Assembly: GCF_900101605.1 (NCBI RefSeq)
Contig: NZ_FMUR01000018.1
Coordinates: 1 to 64,000, forward strand
DNA from: Butyrivibrio hungatei
GTDB taxonomy: Bacteria; Bacillota; Clostridia; Lachnospirales; Lachnospiraceae
Length of the DNA stretch: 64,000 nt
Direction: 5' to 3'
Positions 53,951 through 62,140 of the stretch are shown here, piece after piece; within the stretch, counting starts at the first letter, position 1; every line of letters begins with the position of its first letter. A program made the translations under genes and the position numbers. Under the pieces are notes generated by a model that saw only the letters and a list, made by a program, of their open reading frames with translations, was not told where the DNA came from and did not search any database.

Positions 53951-54406
53951 ATGAATGAAAAAAGTATAGTGATGAGACAAAAATTGTGGTGGTTGAATTT
54001 TGGAATTGGAGTATTTATTTTTGTAGTATTGATTTATTTTTTGGTAGAAGCACAACTAAAATATGGCAATTTTTCTGTTTTAGATATTGGAACAATTATA
54101 GTTTTTGCTTTTTTGTTATTGTTTTTTTTTGTAATCGTTTCTTATACGGTAAAGATAACGGTAAAGGATAGAACTATTGTAATAGAAACTTTATTTGTAT
54201 TGCATAGGAGTTTTTCAATAGAAGATATCGATTGTGTTAGGATAGTAAAGAAAGAGTCTGGGCATACAAAGTATAAAGGAATTGAAATTATTGTTAATGG
54301 AAAAAAAGTAAGAATGCTTAGGAAACCAAGCGAGTTATGGAATAATTTTGATGAGCTTATTATGTATTTTAAGGAAAATAATATTCTATTAGAACGAGAA
54401 CAGTAA
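53951..54406 (+). CDS. two-TM protein with PH-like domain
   Basis: 151-aa protein with TM1 (about 14-34) and TM2 (about 44-66), then VKITVKDRTIVIETLFVLHRSFSIEDIDCVRIV and KGIEIIVNGKKVRML, the PH-like pattern. ATG 53951 is 11 nt after GGAGAG; a GTG at 53939 is also in frame. Very AT-rich. Same architecture as other array members but divergent sequence. Putative immunity protein. Confidence 0.63.
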   Translation: MNEKSIVMRQKLWWLNFGIGVFIFVVLIYFLVEAQLKYGNFSVLDIGTIIVFAFLLLFFFVIVSYTVKITVKDRTIVIETLFVLHRSFSIEDIDCVRIVKKESGHTKYKGIEIIVNGKKVRMLRKPSELWNNFDELIMYFKENNILLEREQ

Positions 54407-54453
54407 GTTTTTAATAAGGTATATTTCTTGTAATTTATGGAGTAAAAGACGGC

Positions 54454-54882
54454 ATGGAGACTATTGTTATTAAGCAAGAAAAAAGTAAGAAAGGGATTGC
54501 AGTAGCTATTCCTATTGTGGTAGCGGCAATACATACTCTTATCAGAGGAGCATATAAAATGTCACTGTTTGATTGTTTAATTGTTTTGCTGGCTTTTGCA
54601 TTGAGTACAGTGATTATTGTTTTCATTGTTGATGTTATGTGTAAGCAAACAATATATATAGAACAGGATAGATTTATAATGAGAATAGGAGCATTATCGC
54701 GTATTTACTATTACAAAGATATTGATAGGTGTATATATAGAAATAATGCTTACTTGAAATTGAAGCTAAAAAATGGCAAAGATAAAGAATTGTATTTAGG
54801 TGAATTTGACTTTGATAGTAGACAACAGTTTGTATCAGTAATAAAAGAGCAAAAAGTTCCATTTGATGAATTATCAATATGA
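54454..54882 (+). CDS. two-TM protein with PH-like domain
   Basis: 142-aa protein: 14-residue polar start, TM1 (about 14-30), TM2 (about 40-62), then IYIEQDRFIMRIGALSRIYYYKDIDRCIYR and KLKLKNGKDKELYLGEF, a PH-like domain with a final helix. GGAG lies 11 nt before ATG 54454. Putative immunity protein by architecture and location. Confidence 0.63.
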   Translation: METIVIKQEKSKKGIAVAIPIVVAAIHTLIRGAYKMSLFDCLIVLLAFALSTVIIVFIVDVMCKQTIYIEQDRFIMRIGALSRIYYYKDIDRCIYRNNAYLKLKLKNGKDKELYLGEFDFDSRQQFVSVIKEQKVPFDELSI

Positions 54883-54928
54883 ATAAATGGCTTTTATATG
54901 TTGAGAAAGAGCTCACGAAATACGACTT

Positions 54929-54956
54929 AGCCCGATAGCAATTTAGCTCTCGGGCT
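54929..54956 (+). terminator. hairpin in the 54.9-55.1 kb spacer
   Basis: AGCCCGA (54929-54935) with TCGGGCT (54950-54956), 14-nt loop, followed by AT-rich sequence. The rest of the 254-nt spacer (54883-55136) shows no gene; a GGGGAG ribosome site lies at its end. Confidence 0.45.
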
Positions 54957-55136
54957 ATAAATTTGAATTCTAAGCAAGGATTGGTTATTTCTGTTGTCAC
55001 TATCTTGACGGGAGTATACATTGTAAAAGAACATATATAGTTGGTGTTGAATCTTCATAATGATAGAAATGGAAACGTTAGTATGACGTCTAATCATTGA
55101 GAACGTCTATGTATGTGAATAAGGGGAGCGTAGTTA

Positions 55137-55580
55137 ATGACTACAGGTATTTTGGTTAGAGAGTATGCGAATATTGTAATATTTTTGATTGCACTAATAT
55201 ATGTTACGGTCAAATTATTAAGATGCAAACGGTTATTCACTCATCTGAATTTTGAAAGCGAGAAAGTAAAAAGAGGTATAAATATAGTTTTAATTCCGCT
55301 AATATATGCGGGAATACTGTTTGAACTATACGAGTATTATCCATTAGTATTAGATTTACCGTATGTATTGAATAAATCTTATTGTGCAGAAAAAGCGATT
55401 TCCAGAGGGTATGATCATGCTGATCCTGAGTTTTATGAAAAAAGATACGTTGATATGGAGATAAATGGAAAGATTGAAGAAATGACGCTGTATTCTTATG
55501 AAATAAATGAGAATGAAGAATATAGGTTAATATATCTTCCTAATAGTAAATTGGGACAGGTTGTGCCGGATATAAAATAA
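55137..55580 (+). CDS. small membrane protein, duplicated (copy X3)
   Basis: 147-aa paralogue of the protein at 53479, same length and start (MTTGILVREYANIV). The DNA is similar throughout and becomes nearly identical over the last 140 bases. Two TM helices then the VDMEINGKIEEMTLYSYEINENEEYRLIYL domain. GGGGAG upstream. It pairs with the Y3 gene that follows, repeating the X-Y order seen at 52.7-53.5 kb. Confidence 0.68.
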   Translation: MTTGILVREYANIVIFLIALIYVTVKLLRCKRLFTHLNFESEKVKRGINIVLIPLIYAGILFELYEYYPLVLDLPYVLNKSYCAEKAISRGYDHADPEFYEKRYVDMEINGKIEEMTLYSYEINENEEYRLIYLPNSKLGQVVPDIK

Positions 55581-55606
55581 TTAAAAAAATGGAGACTAAA
55601 CATAAT

Positions 55607-56110
55607 ATGAAGGGTAATGGAATCAAAATCTTAGTTAATGTAATTGCTTTGCTGATAATATTTTTTTATAAGAACAATGGACATAAGAATAATGTGACAG
55701 ACAGTATGAGCGAGATATATGATATCAAACTCCCTGGAGCGATGGCGGGATTGTGCGTTGCATGGGTTGTCTTTGGGGTGATTTTTACTACTACTATGGT
55801 GGTTACTTCTAAAAATTCCAATACTGTAACTAAAGGACATTATTATCTGGGGATGGCATGTATTGCTATTGGTCTCATAGGCTTCATATTTAGCAAAAAC
55901 TGGAAAGTTACTGTTTCGGAAAAAAATATAATACATACAAGTGTCTTGGGCATTACAAAAGAGTATTCCAAAGATGATATAACGGATGCAAAACTTGGAA
56001 GTAAGAGAGAATTAGTAATACGCTTTAAAAAAGGCAAGGTAACAATTGATCCGGCAGCAACAAATTATTCGCGATTGGTTTGTGAAGTATTGGGGGAAAA
56101 CGCTGAATAA
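55607..56110 (+). CDS. membrane protein with PH-like domain, duplicated (copy Y3)
   Basis: 167-aa paralogue of the protein at 53030. From SEIYDIKLPGA on the two are almost identical. Upstream of that it has an extra hydrophobic segment (ILVNVIALLIIFFY, about 7-20), so it has three TM helices rather than two. ATG 55607, after GGAGA, matches the MKxNGI start of copy Y1; ATG 55589 would place the ribosome site inside the gene. Last gene of the array before the second surface protein. Confidence 0.7.
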   Translation: MKGNGIKILVNVIALLIIFFYKNNGHKNNVTDSMSEIYDIKLPGAMAGLCVAWVVFGVIFTTTMVVTSKNSNTVTKGHYYLGMACIAIGLIGFIFSKNWKVTVSEKNIIHTSVLGITKEYSKDDITDAKLGSKRELVIRFKKGKVTIDPAATNYSRLVCEVLGENAE

Positions 56111-56188
56111 AGCATTGAATTAAGGAATTATGAATATTAGTATTTATAATCCCTCACGAACGATAATTACTTAATAAATAACAAGATG

Positions 56189-56215
56189 AAAAGCAGTTTA
56201 ACGACTGCTTTTTTA
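56189..56215 (+). terminator. terminator of the immunity array
   Basis: AAAAGCAGT, TTAACG loop, ACTGCTTTT and T-run. It ends transcription 80 nt after the last array gene. Confidence 0.88.
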
Positions 56216-56260
56216 TTTCGGAAAAATAATTTCACATTTGTTTTTCCGTATGAAAATATA

Positions 56261-56289
56261 TTGTCAATAGTACAAAACTGCGGTACTAT
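56261..56289 (+). promoter_or_regulatory. promoter of surface protein gene 2
   Basis: -35 TTGTCA (56261-56266), 17-nt spacer, -10 TACTAT (56284-56289), overlapped by TATAAT at 56287-56292. Confidence 0.6.
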
Positions 56290-56296
56290 AATCGTT

Positions 56297-56365
56297 GCGG
56301 GCGTAAAAACCCGCATGCTTTTGGGGAAAAGCATATAAAGTCTGGATATATCTTGGAGGAGAAGT
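56297..56365 (+). promoter_or_regulatory. conserved 5' leader element, copy 2
   Basis: Hairpin GCGGG/CCCGC, then a perfect 8-bp hairpin ATGCTTTT-GGGG-AAAAGCAT, then AAAGTCT, GGATA and CTTGGAGGAG. The second hairpin and all later elements match the leader of the gene at 20351, where the hairpin is shorter. Confidence 0.5.
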
Positions 56366-59300
56366 ATGATGAACACCAAAGTCAAGGCTATTGCGAAAAA
56401 AGTGCTTCCGGTTATGATGGTACCAGTTCTTTTATTCGGCAATTATGCCACGATCACGTCTTATGCAGATGATGTCGAGATATCTGCAAGTTCCACAGAA
56501 GAAAAACAAAAAACAGAAACAGAACAAAACAGTACAAGTACAGAAAATGGCCCTACAACGAATGGTCCTGTAATAATCGATGGAGAGGATAAGTCTAAAC
56601 CGGTTGAGCCAAAGAGCGAGTTCGGAGCAGAACAGGATATTTCAAATTCCGGCGATCTAAACAAGCAGGAAGATGAAAAATTGGGCGGCGCATCAGAGCA
56701 GAGGGATGAAGCCGGCAACGATTTACCAAAGCAGAATGGCGTAGGTGCCGATGGTTCAACGGAACAGAATGGTAAAGAAACCGTAGAGCCCGGCAATGCA
56801 GAATCAAACGATTTAGGAAAAATGGACGGAGCAAAAAGCAAAGATGTAGCTCGAAATTTGCTGACATCTATGGCTGTTATCGGTAATACCGGAAATCAAT
56901 TAGATCTTTTGACAAAAGCCAAAGACGGAGTGTCTAATCAGGATAATCAGGCGAAGAATACCACTGCCTCAACTCCCAAAGTAAAAAAATGCAATATATC
57001 ATTTAACATTGAGAATAGAGCCGAAGGTGATTTTAAGCTTTATTTGGATGGTGATGAAATCGACGGTAATACATATTCTTTTGACGTGTCGGAAGACAGT
57101 GAGTCAAGAGAAATTGTTTTTAACTATGCACTTGCCGACAACTACAAGCTGGAAGAAGTTTCGGGCGGCACTATAGATACTGAAGAAAAAACTATCACAT
57201 GTTCATACGAAGATATTGATTTCGGCGATGATAGTGAAAATGATGCCGGAAACAATAATGACAACGAAAACAATAACGATAATGATGCCGGAAACAATAA
57301 CGACAACGAAGACAGTAACGAAAACAATAACAACGACGGTGATGGCGAAAACAACACAGATAATAATGCTAACAGCGGAAGCAATAGTGGAAGCCATGGA
57401 CAGGAAGAACTCAGCAAAGATTACACATTCTCTGCCACAGTAATCAAGATTGATGATGAGGGACCTTCCATCGAATCACCTTCTGTAAAGAATGACACCG
57501 GCGCTGTCTCTTATGAAGGAAGTGGCGGAAAGCGTGTCATAGCTTCATCAACTGCTACTGACCTTGTATTTACAATAAATGTAACTGATGATGAAAAGTC
57601 GGATGTTAAAGAAGTTATCGCAGTAGATTCGACAGGTGCCAGGCATTTCATGGATAAAGCTGATGGCGATGAAGGCACGTATGTATGGTCACCAAGCCGA
57701 TTCGGTAACTATTTAATTACAGAAGTAATTGCAAAAGATGAATGGGATAACGAATCATCTTTTCCTAATGATAACGATGCTGGTAATTCCGGAATTGCGG
57801 AAGATTTCCCGACAATCTGCTATTATCCGGAAAACGATGAGAACAAATTGTCTGTTAACACTATCGATAATAACGGACAGTGGCAGCAGGTTAATAAACT
57901 TACTTTTGGAATATCGATTTCCGGATCAACTATCAGAGAGATAGAGGCGGTAAAGATAAAGAAAACAGACGAGAGCGGAAACGAGTCTGTAATTAATGTC
58001 GATGAATCTCAGATACAGCGCAGCTTCTCAGATTCTGAAACACCGGGAGGTGCGCACGCTTTCAGCGCAACAGTCAATATCCCCGTAGAAGAAGGCGAAA
58101 AGATTTATGAAGTAAGCTGCCATTTCTACGGTGACAGCGGGAAAGACCAAAACGATAATAACATAGACATCTATAAAACATTTGCCACGAAGACTGTTAG
58201 AATCGACAACACGGCTCCCTCAGCGGAGATTGTTGTTGAAGGTGATGAGAATGAGATTAACCGCACTTCATTTGGCAGATTTTTCCGTGATCTTAAACGC
58301 GGATGGTTTGCGGCTAACAACGATATAACAGTTCTTATCAAAGTTCCGAAGAACTGCGACGGTGAGACTGACGAAAAGAAAGTCAGCGGATTTTCCAGCA
58401 TAACATATAAGGTTAATGACAAAGAAGTAACCAAGAGCGTTGATAAGATAAATCCGGCAAAGAGTACAGATGAATACTATGTGTTCGAGGAAAAGATAAA
58501 GTCAACCGGTGAGAATGAAATAGATAAGTATGCGGTTCAGGTACTTAGCGTATGTGACTTTGCCGGAAATGTTGCCTATAGTGTCGACGGTATCAAAGAG
58601 TTTGGAAGGACAAGATTCATTATAGACAGAACAGCACCCACTATCGTTTATGATATCGACGGACAGGTTGCACAGGACGAAAACAGACTTTATTTTGACG
58701 GCAGCGCACGCGGAAAGGTAACTATCGAAGATATCGATCTTGACGTTGATTCAATCAAATTCAGAAACGAAGACGGATCGGTTAAGTATGTAGTTCCTTC
58801 TTATAATGAAAAAGACAGCACTGAACTTAGCAAGCGCATTTACGATTTCCTTCTCGAAAACGACGGTGCATACAAGATTGAGACAACTGCCAGTGATACC
58901 CTCGGACAGACAAGTTCTGAAACAAGCACAGAGATAGTTGTCGATAAGACTGCCCCCAAGATTGAGATAACCTATGATAAAGAAGCTCCTTCGGCAGACG
59001 GAAATAAGTACTATCCTTCAAACGTTCAGATCACTGTAAAGGTAAACGATAAATGGCTTGATAAAACAAGTTCTTTTGTCCGTGTGAAAAAAATTGATGT
59101 GGCAGGCGGAGAAGTTGGTGTTGAGCCGCTGAATAACTGGAGCGGAGATCTTGGCGACGATGAACATGTTATAACATTTACAACTGACGGCGACGGTTTC
59201 TACCAGGTTTCGGTTGAAGCGAATGATATGTCAAAGAACCATGACAGCGCTGAAGGAAACAAGTTTGGCGTAGATACTACGGTTCCTGAAGTTACGCTTA

Positions 59301-61018
59301 CATTTGACGAGAACGATCCTCACAATGATAAGTACTATGATAAGGCAAGAACAGCAACCATCACGGTTACAGATTTTTCTTTTAACGAAGATGAAGCGAA
59401 GCTTGCAGTAGATGAGCAGATTGGAAAAGCATCTGCGAGCAGCTGGGCAAACACAGCGGTTAATGTATATACGCGTACGGTGAGCTTTGAGCAGGACGGA
59501 AAGTATACGCTCAAGTTTAACTGTAAGGATAAGGCAGGAAACAGCTCCAATGAGGTTTCTGAGGCGGAGTTCGTAATCGACCGTACAGCGCCTGAGATAA
59601 ATGTTTCATATAACAGCCTTACACCCGGAAACGGTAAGTATTACAAGGATACACGAATCGCAAATGTAAATATTAAAGAGATGTCTTTTGACGACAAACT
59701 TGTTGAACTGGCGCCTCAGCCTGTAAGCGACTTGGGCACAATGCCGGGACTTGGCGGTTTTTCATCGTCGGATGACAAGAACGTTTCGCAGATCTCATTC
59801 AGTGAAGACGGAACCTACGGATATATCATTAAATGTAAAGACCTTGCGGGCAACACGGCAACCGAGTACATGTCGGATATATTCGTTATTGATAAGACAG
59901 CTCCCGAAGTTAGCTTCTCAGGAGTTGAGAACTTCTCGGCAAACAACGGAGAGGTTGCACCTACTGTAGTTTACGGCGATAAGTATATTGACATTCAGGC
60001 TTCCAAGGTTACTTTGAAGGGCGCAAACAACGGACCTGTAAATGTCGGAAGCAGCGTGAAGCAGATAGAGAACGGCTTTGCGGTTTCATACAGCGATTTT
60101 GCGCACGACAAGAGCATGGACGATCTGTACGTGCTTGAGGCGACCGTTTGCGATATGGCGGGAAATCAGACCAAGGACGAACTTGTCTTTTCCGTTAACC
60201 GACACGGTTCGGTATTTGTTGTCGGCGATGTTGCAAGGAAATTTAATGAGAAGTACTACATAAATGCGCCGAAAGACATCACGATAACTGAGATCAACAT
60301 CGATGAGCTCACGCAGAAAGATGTTTCGATAAGCCGCGACGGAAGTATCAGAGAGCTCGTAAACGGCAAGGATTATTCCGTAAGCCGCCAGGGAAGCGAT
60401 ACTTCATGGAAGACATATACTTACACGATTGGTAAAAAGAACTTTGGAACGGACGGGATTTACTCCGTAACAGTTTACAGTAAGGACAAAGCTACAAACA
60501 TCCAGGATAACAAGTCAAGAGATGCTGAGATCACCTTCGCGGTTGATATGACGGCTCCGGGAATTGTTACCGCAGGACTTGAAGAGGGCGGCGTTTACAA
60601 GCAGGATTCGCTTGACTTCAACGTTGACGTAACAGACAACATGGGTGTTGAGAACCTCACCATCTACAAGGACGGTCAGATCGTTAAGGCATGCACCGGT
60701 GAAGAACTTGAAGGAGCAGGCGGCGTAGAGACCATTACTCTTAACGAGTCTGAAGAAAGACAGTCCGTTACGGTAATCGCACAGGACTATGCCGGAAATA
60801 AGGAGACTCTCGCAATCGGCGGCGTTCTTGTATCAACCAAGGAAATTCCTGTTGAAACAGAAGATGTTCTCGGTCAAAAGAAAGAGAATCCGACCAAAAA
60901 GAAGGCAGCTAAAAACGGCTTGTCATTCTTTGTATATGCGCTCGCAGCTGTCGCAGCATTATCAGTCGGCGGCGGTGCAATATATTTGCTCAAAGCAAAT
61001 AATAAGGTTGAAAAATAA
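56366..61018 (+). CDS. large cell-surface protein with Ig-like repeats, copy 2
   Basis: 1550-aa exported protein, paralogue of that at 20351. Signal peptide at 1-36 (VLPVMMVPVLLFGNYATIT is nearly the same in both). The N-terminal stalk differs: Ser/Thr/Glu/Gly-rich, and an Asn/Asp-rich run at about 290-345 with a 42-nt tandem repeat. Then the Ig-like array with AGN and DRTAPEI joints, closely matching copy 1, and a C-terminal TM helix (about 1515-1538). No LPxTG motif. Start could be ATG 56366 or 56369, both after GGAGGAG. Role unknown; its place at the far end of the T7SS block, mirrored by copy 1, suggests a linked function or an amplification event. Confidence 0.88.
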   Translation: MMNTKVKAIAKKVLPVMMVPVLLFGNYATITSYADDVEISASSTEEKQKTETEQNSTSTENGPTTNGPVIIDGEDKSKPVEPKSEFGAEQDISNSGDLNKQEDEKLGGASEQRDEAGNDLPKQNGVGADGSTEQNGKETVEPGNAESNDLGKMDGAKSKDVARNLLTSMAVIGNTGNQLDLLTKAKDGVSNQDNQAKNTTASTPKVKKCNISFNIENRAEGDFKLYLDGDEIDGNTYSFDVSEDSESREIVFNYALADNYKLEEVSGGTIDTEEKTITCSYEDIDFGDDSENDAGNNNDNENNNDNDAGNNNDNEDSNENNNNDGDGENNTDNNANSGSNSGSHGQEELSKDYTFSATVIKIDDEGPSIESPSVKNDTGAVSYEGSGGKRVIASSTATDLVFTINVTDDEKSDVKEVIAVDSTGARHFMDKADGDEGTYVWSPSRFGNYLITEVIAKDEWDNESSFPNDNDAGNSGIAEDFPTICYYPENDENKLSVNTIDNNGQWQQVNKLTFGISISGSTIREIEAVKIKKTDESGNESVINVDESQIQRSFSDSETPGGAHAFSATVNIPVEEGEKIYEVSCHFYGDSGKDQNDNNIDIYKTFATKTVRIDNTAPSAEIVVEGDENEINRTSFGRFFRDLKRGWFAANNDITVLIKVPKNCDGETDEKKVSGFSSITYKVNDKEVTKSVDKINPAKSTDEYYVFEEKIKSTGENEIDKYAVQVLSVCDFAGNVAYSVDGIKEFGRTRFIIDRTAPTIVYDIDGQVAQDENRLYFDGSARGKVTIEDIDLDVDSIKFRNEDGSVKYVVPSYNEKDSTELSKRIYDFLLENDGAYKIETTASDTLGQTSSETSTEIVVDKTAPKIEITYDKEAPSADGNKYYPSNVQITVKVNDKWLDKTSSFVRVKKIDVAGGEVGVEPLNNWSGDLGDDEHVITFTTDGDGFYQVSVEANDMSKNHDSAEGNKFGVDTTVPEVTLTFDENDPHNDKYYDKARTATITVTDFSFNEDEAKLAVDEQIGKASASSWANTAVNVYTRTVSFEQDGKYTLKFNCKDKAGNSSNEVSEAEFVIDRTAPEINVSYNSLTPGNGKYYKDTRIANVNIKEMSFDDKLVELAPQPVSDLGTMPGLGGFSSSDDKNVSQISFSEDGTYGYIIKCKDLAGNTATEYMSDIFVIDKTAPEVSFSGVENFSANNGEVAPTVVYGDKYIDIQASKVTLKGANNGPVNVGSSVKQIENGFAVSYSDFAHDKSMDDLYVLEATVCDMAGNQTKDELVFSVNRHGSVFVVGDVARKFNEKYYINAPKDITITEINIDELTQKDVSISRDGSIRELVNGKDYSVSRQGSDTSWKTYTYTIGKKNFGTDGIYSVTVYSKDKATNIQDNKSRDAEITFAVDMTAPGIVTAGLEEGGVYKQDSLDFNVDVTDNMGVENLTIYKDGQIVKACTGEELEGAGGVETITLNESEERQSVTVIAQDYAGNKETLAIGGVLVSTKEIPVETEDVLGQKKENPTKKKAAKNGLSFFVYALAAVAALSVGGGAIYLLKANNKVEK
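57242..57325 (+). repeat. 42-nt tandem repeat in the Asn/Asp-rich region
   Basis: Two 42-nt units starting GATGCCGGAAACAATAA at 57242 and 57284, each encoding D-A-G-N-N-N-D-N-E and more Asn/Glu. Likely slippage-prone linker sequence. Confidence 0.7.
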
Positions 61019-61040
61019 GATTATGTAATAGAATCTGTTT

Positions 61041-61080
61041 CGGGAGGAAGTTGGCTATTTTTGACTTCCTTCCGATTTTT
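61041..61080 (+). terminator. terminator of surface protein gene 2
   Basis: CGGGAGGAAGT (61041-61051) with ACTTCCTTCCG (61064-61074), one wobble, followed by ATTTTT. Confidence 0.85.
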
Positions 61081-61110
61081 CATATAATGTTTACAGCCAT
61101 TTTCGACAGG

Positions 61111-61138
61111 TTGCGTGCATTGGCAGATTTGCTATAAT
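61111..61138 (+). promoter_or_regulatory. promoter of the Rpn-family gene
   Basis: -35 TTGCGT (61111-61116), 16-nt spacer, perfect -10 TATAAT (61133-61138), about 100 nt before ATG 61240. Confidence 0.6.
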
Positions 61139-61239
61139 GTAAGTGAAAAAAAGTGTTTTATGAATCAGCTGAAGAATCTACAAATGGGTTATCTTCTGTA
61201 TCTATAGAACAAAAGTATTTGAGGAAAGTGAGATAATCC

Positions 61240-62040
61240 ATGAGCCAGAAAGAGTTTAAAGATTTAACTTTTGCAGACGACTTCATGTTTGCGAAGGTAA
61301 TGCTTAATGAGAAGTTGTGTAAGCAGCTACTTGAGATTATTTTGGAAATAAAGATTAAGAGTATAAGTTATCCGGAAGAGCAGAAAGTAATCGATCCGTC
61401 ATATGACAGCAAGAGTGTAAGGCTTGATGTGTATGTGGATGATGAAAAAGGAACTGTATACAATATTGAGATGCAGACGACCAATCCCGGAAATATTCCG
61501 AAAAGGGCTAGATATTATCAGGGAATGATTGATCTTAACCTGATAGAAAAGGGAGAAGATTATTCGAAGCTGGCCAAAAGTTATGTAATCTTCATTTGTA
61601 TGGAAGATATATATGGAATAGACAAGCCGGCATACAGATTTGAAAATTACTGTAAAGAGTATGGGCTTTCTCTGGGAGACGAAACATACAAGGTCATTCT
61701 TAATGCGTCTTGCACGGAACTTCAGGATACAGAACTTGGAAAGTTCCTTAGGTTTGTCCGCACAGGAGAACCAACAGATGAATTCACAGATGAGCTACTT
61801 AACGAAGTAAATTCGGTTAAGCGGAATGAAAGATGGGAGGTGGAGTACATGACACTTCTGATGAGAGATAGAGAGAAAATTGAAGAAGGAAGAAAAGAAG
61901 GAAGAAAAGAAGGAAGAAAAGAAGCCTGGGAAGAGGCAATAAGGAAGTTCATTGAAATAGAGATGATGAACGGACTTTCCAGAGAAGAAGCTGAGAAAAA
62001 AGTACGCACAGCTCTGGGCAATTTAGATGATAATGAATAA
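61240..62040 (+). CDS. Rpn-family PD-(D/E)XK nuclease
   Basis: 266-aa protein of the Rpn/PDDEXK_2 family (often named transposase, but Rpn proteins are recombination-promoting DNA endonucleases). The N-terminal FADDFMFAKVMLN, the catalytic pair Asp in VRLDVYVDD and E-x-Q in YNIEMQT, and KRARYYQGMID are all present. The C-terminal part has three exact EGRK repeats encoded by three 12-nt units (61885-61920), a slippage-prone tract seen in this family, then a helical end. GAGGAAAG precedes ATG 61240. Several copies per genome are typical for Lachnospiraceae. Likely active as no catalytic residue is missing. Confidence 0.88.
   Translation: MSQKEFKDLTFADDFMFAKVMLNEKLCKQLLEIILEIKIKSISYPEEQKVIDPSYDSKSVRLDVYVDDEKGTVYNIEMQTTNPGNIPKRARYYQGMIDLNLIEKGEDYSKLAKSYVIFICMEDIYGIDKPAYRFENYCKEYGLSLGDETYKVILNASCTELQDTELGKFLRFVRTGEPTDEFTDELLNEVNSVKRNERWEVEYMTLLMRDREKIEEGRKEGRKEGRKEAWEEAIRKFIEIEMMNGLSREEAEKKVRTALGNLDDNE
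61885..61920 (+). repeat. three 12-nt tandem repeats in the Rpn gene
   Basis: GAAGGAAGAAAA repeated three times without change, encoding E-G-R-K units. Changes in copy number keep the frame. Confidence 0.85.
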
Positions 62041-62064
62041 AGCAATCGCAAGCCGATAAATATT

Positions 62065-62093
62065 AAAGCTTCGGGCACGCCCGGAGCTTTAAT
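62065..62093 (+). terminator. terminator of the Rpn-family gene
   Basis: AAAGCTTCGGGC / GCCCGGAGCTTT, one wobble, tight loop, then AAT. Strong stem but short T-run. Confidence 0.75.
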
Positions 62094-62140
62094 CAAGTGG
62101 CGGCAAAAATAAGAGGAGCACGGTAAACGGGTTTTTTATA

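Noticed and set aside
57216-57443. Extra frame in the Asn/Asp-rich region
   Set aside because: Simple repetitive sequence stays open in several frames; the long frame with signal peptide and TM end is the real gene.
61240-62040. Active transposon
   Set aside because: The Rpn family is often labelled transposase, but no inverted repeats or target duplications flank it; it is better called a nuclease.
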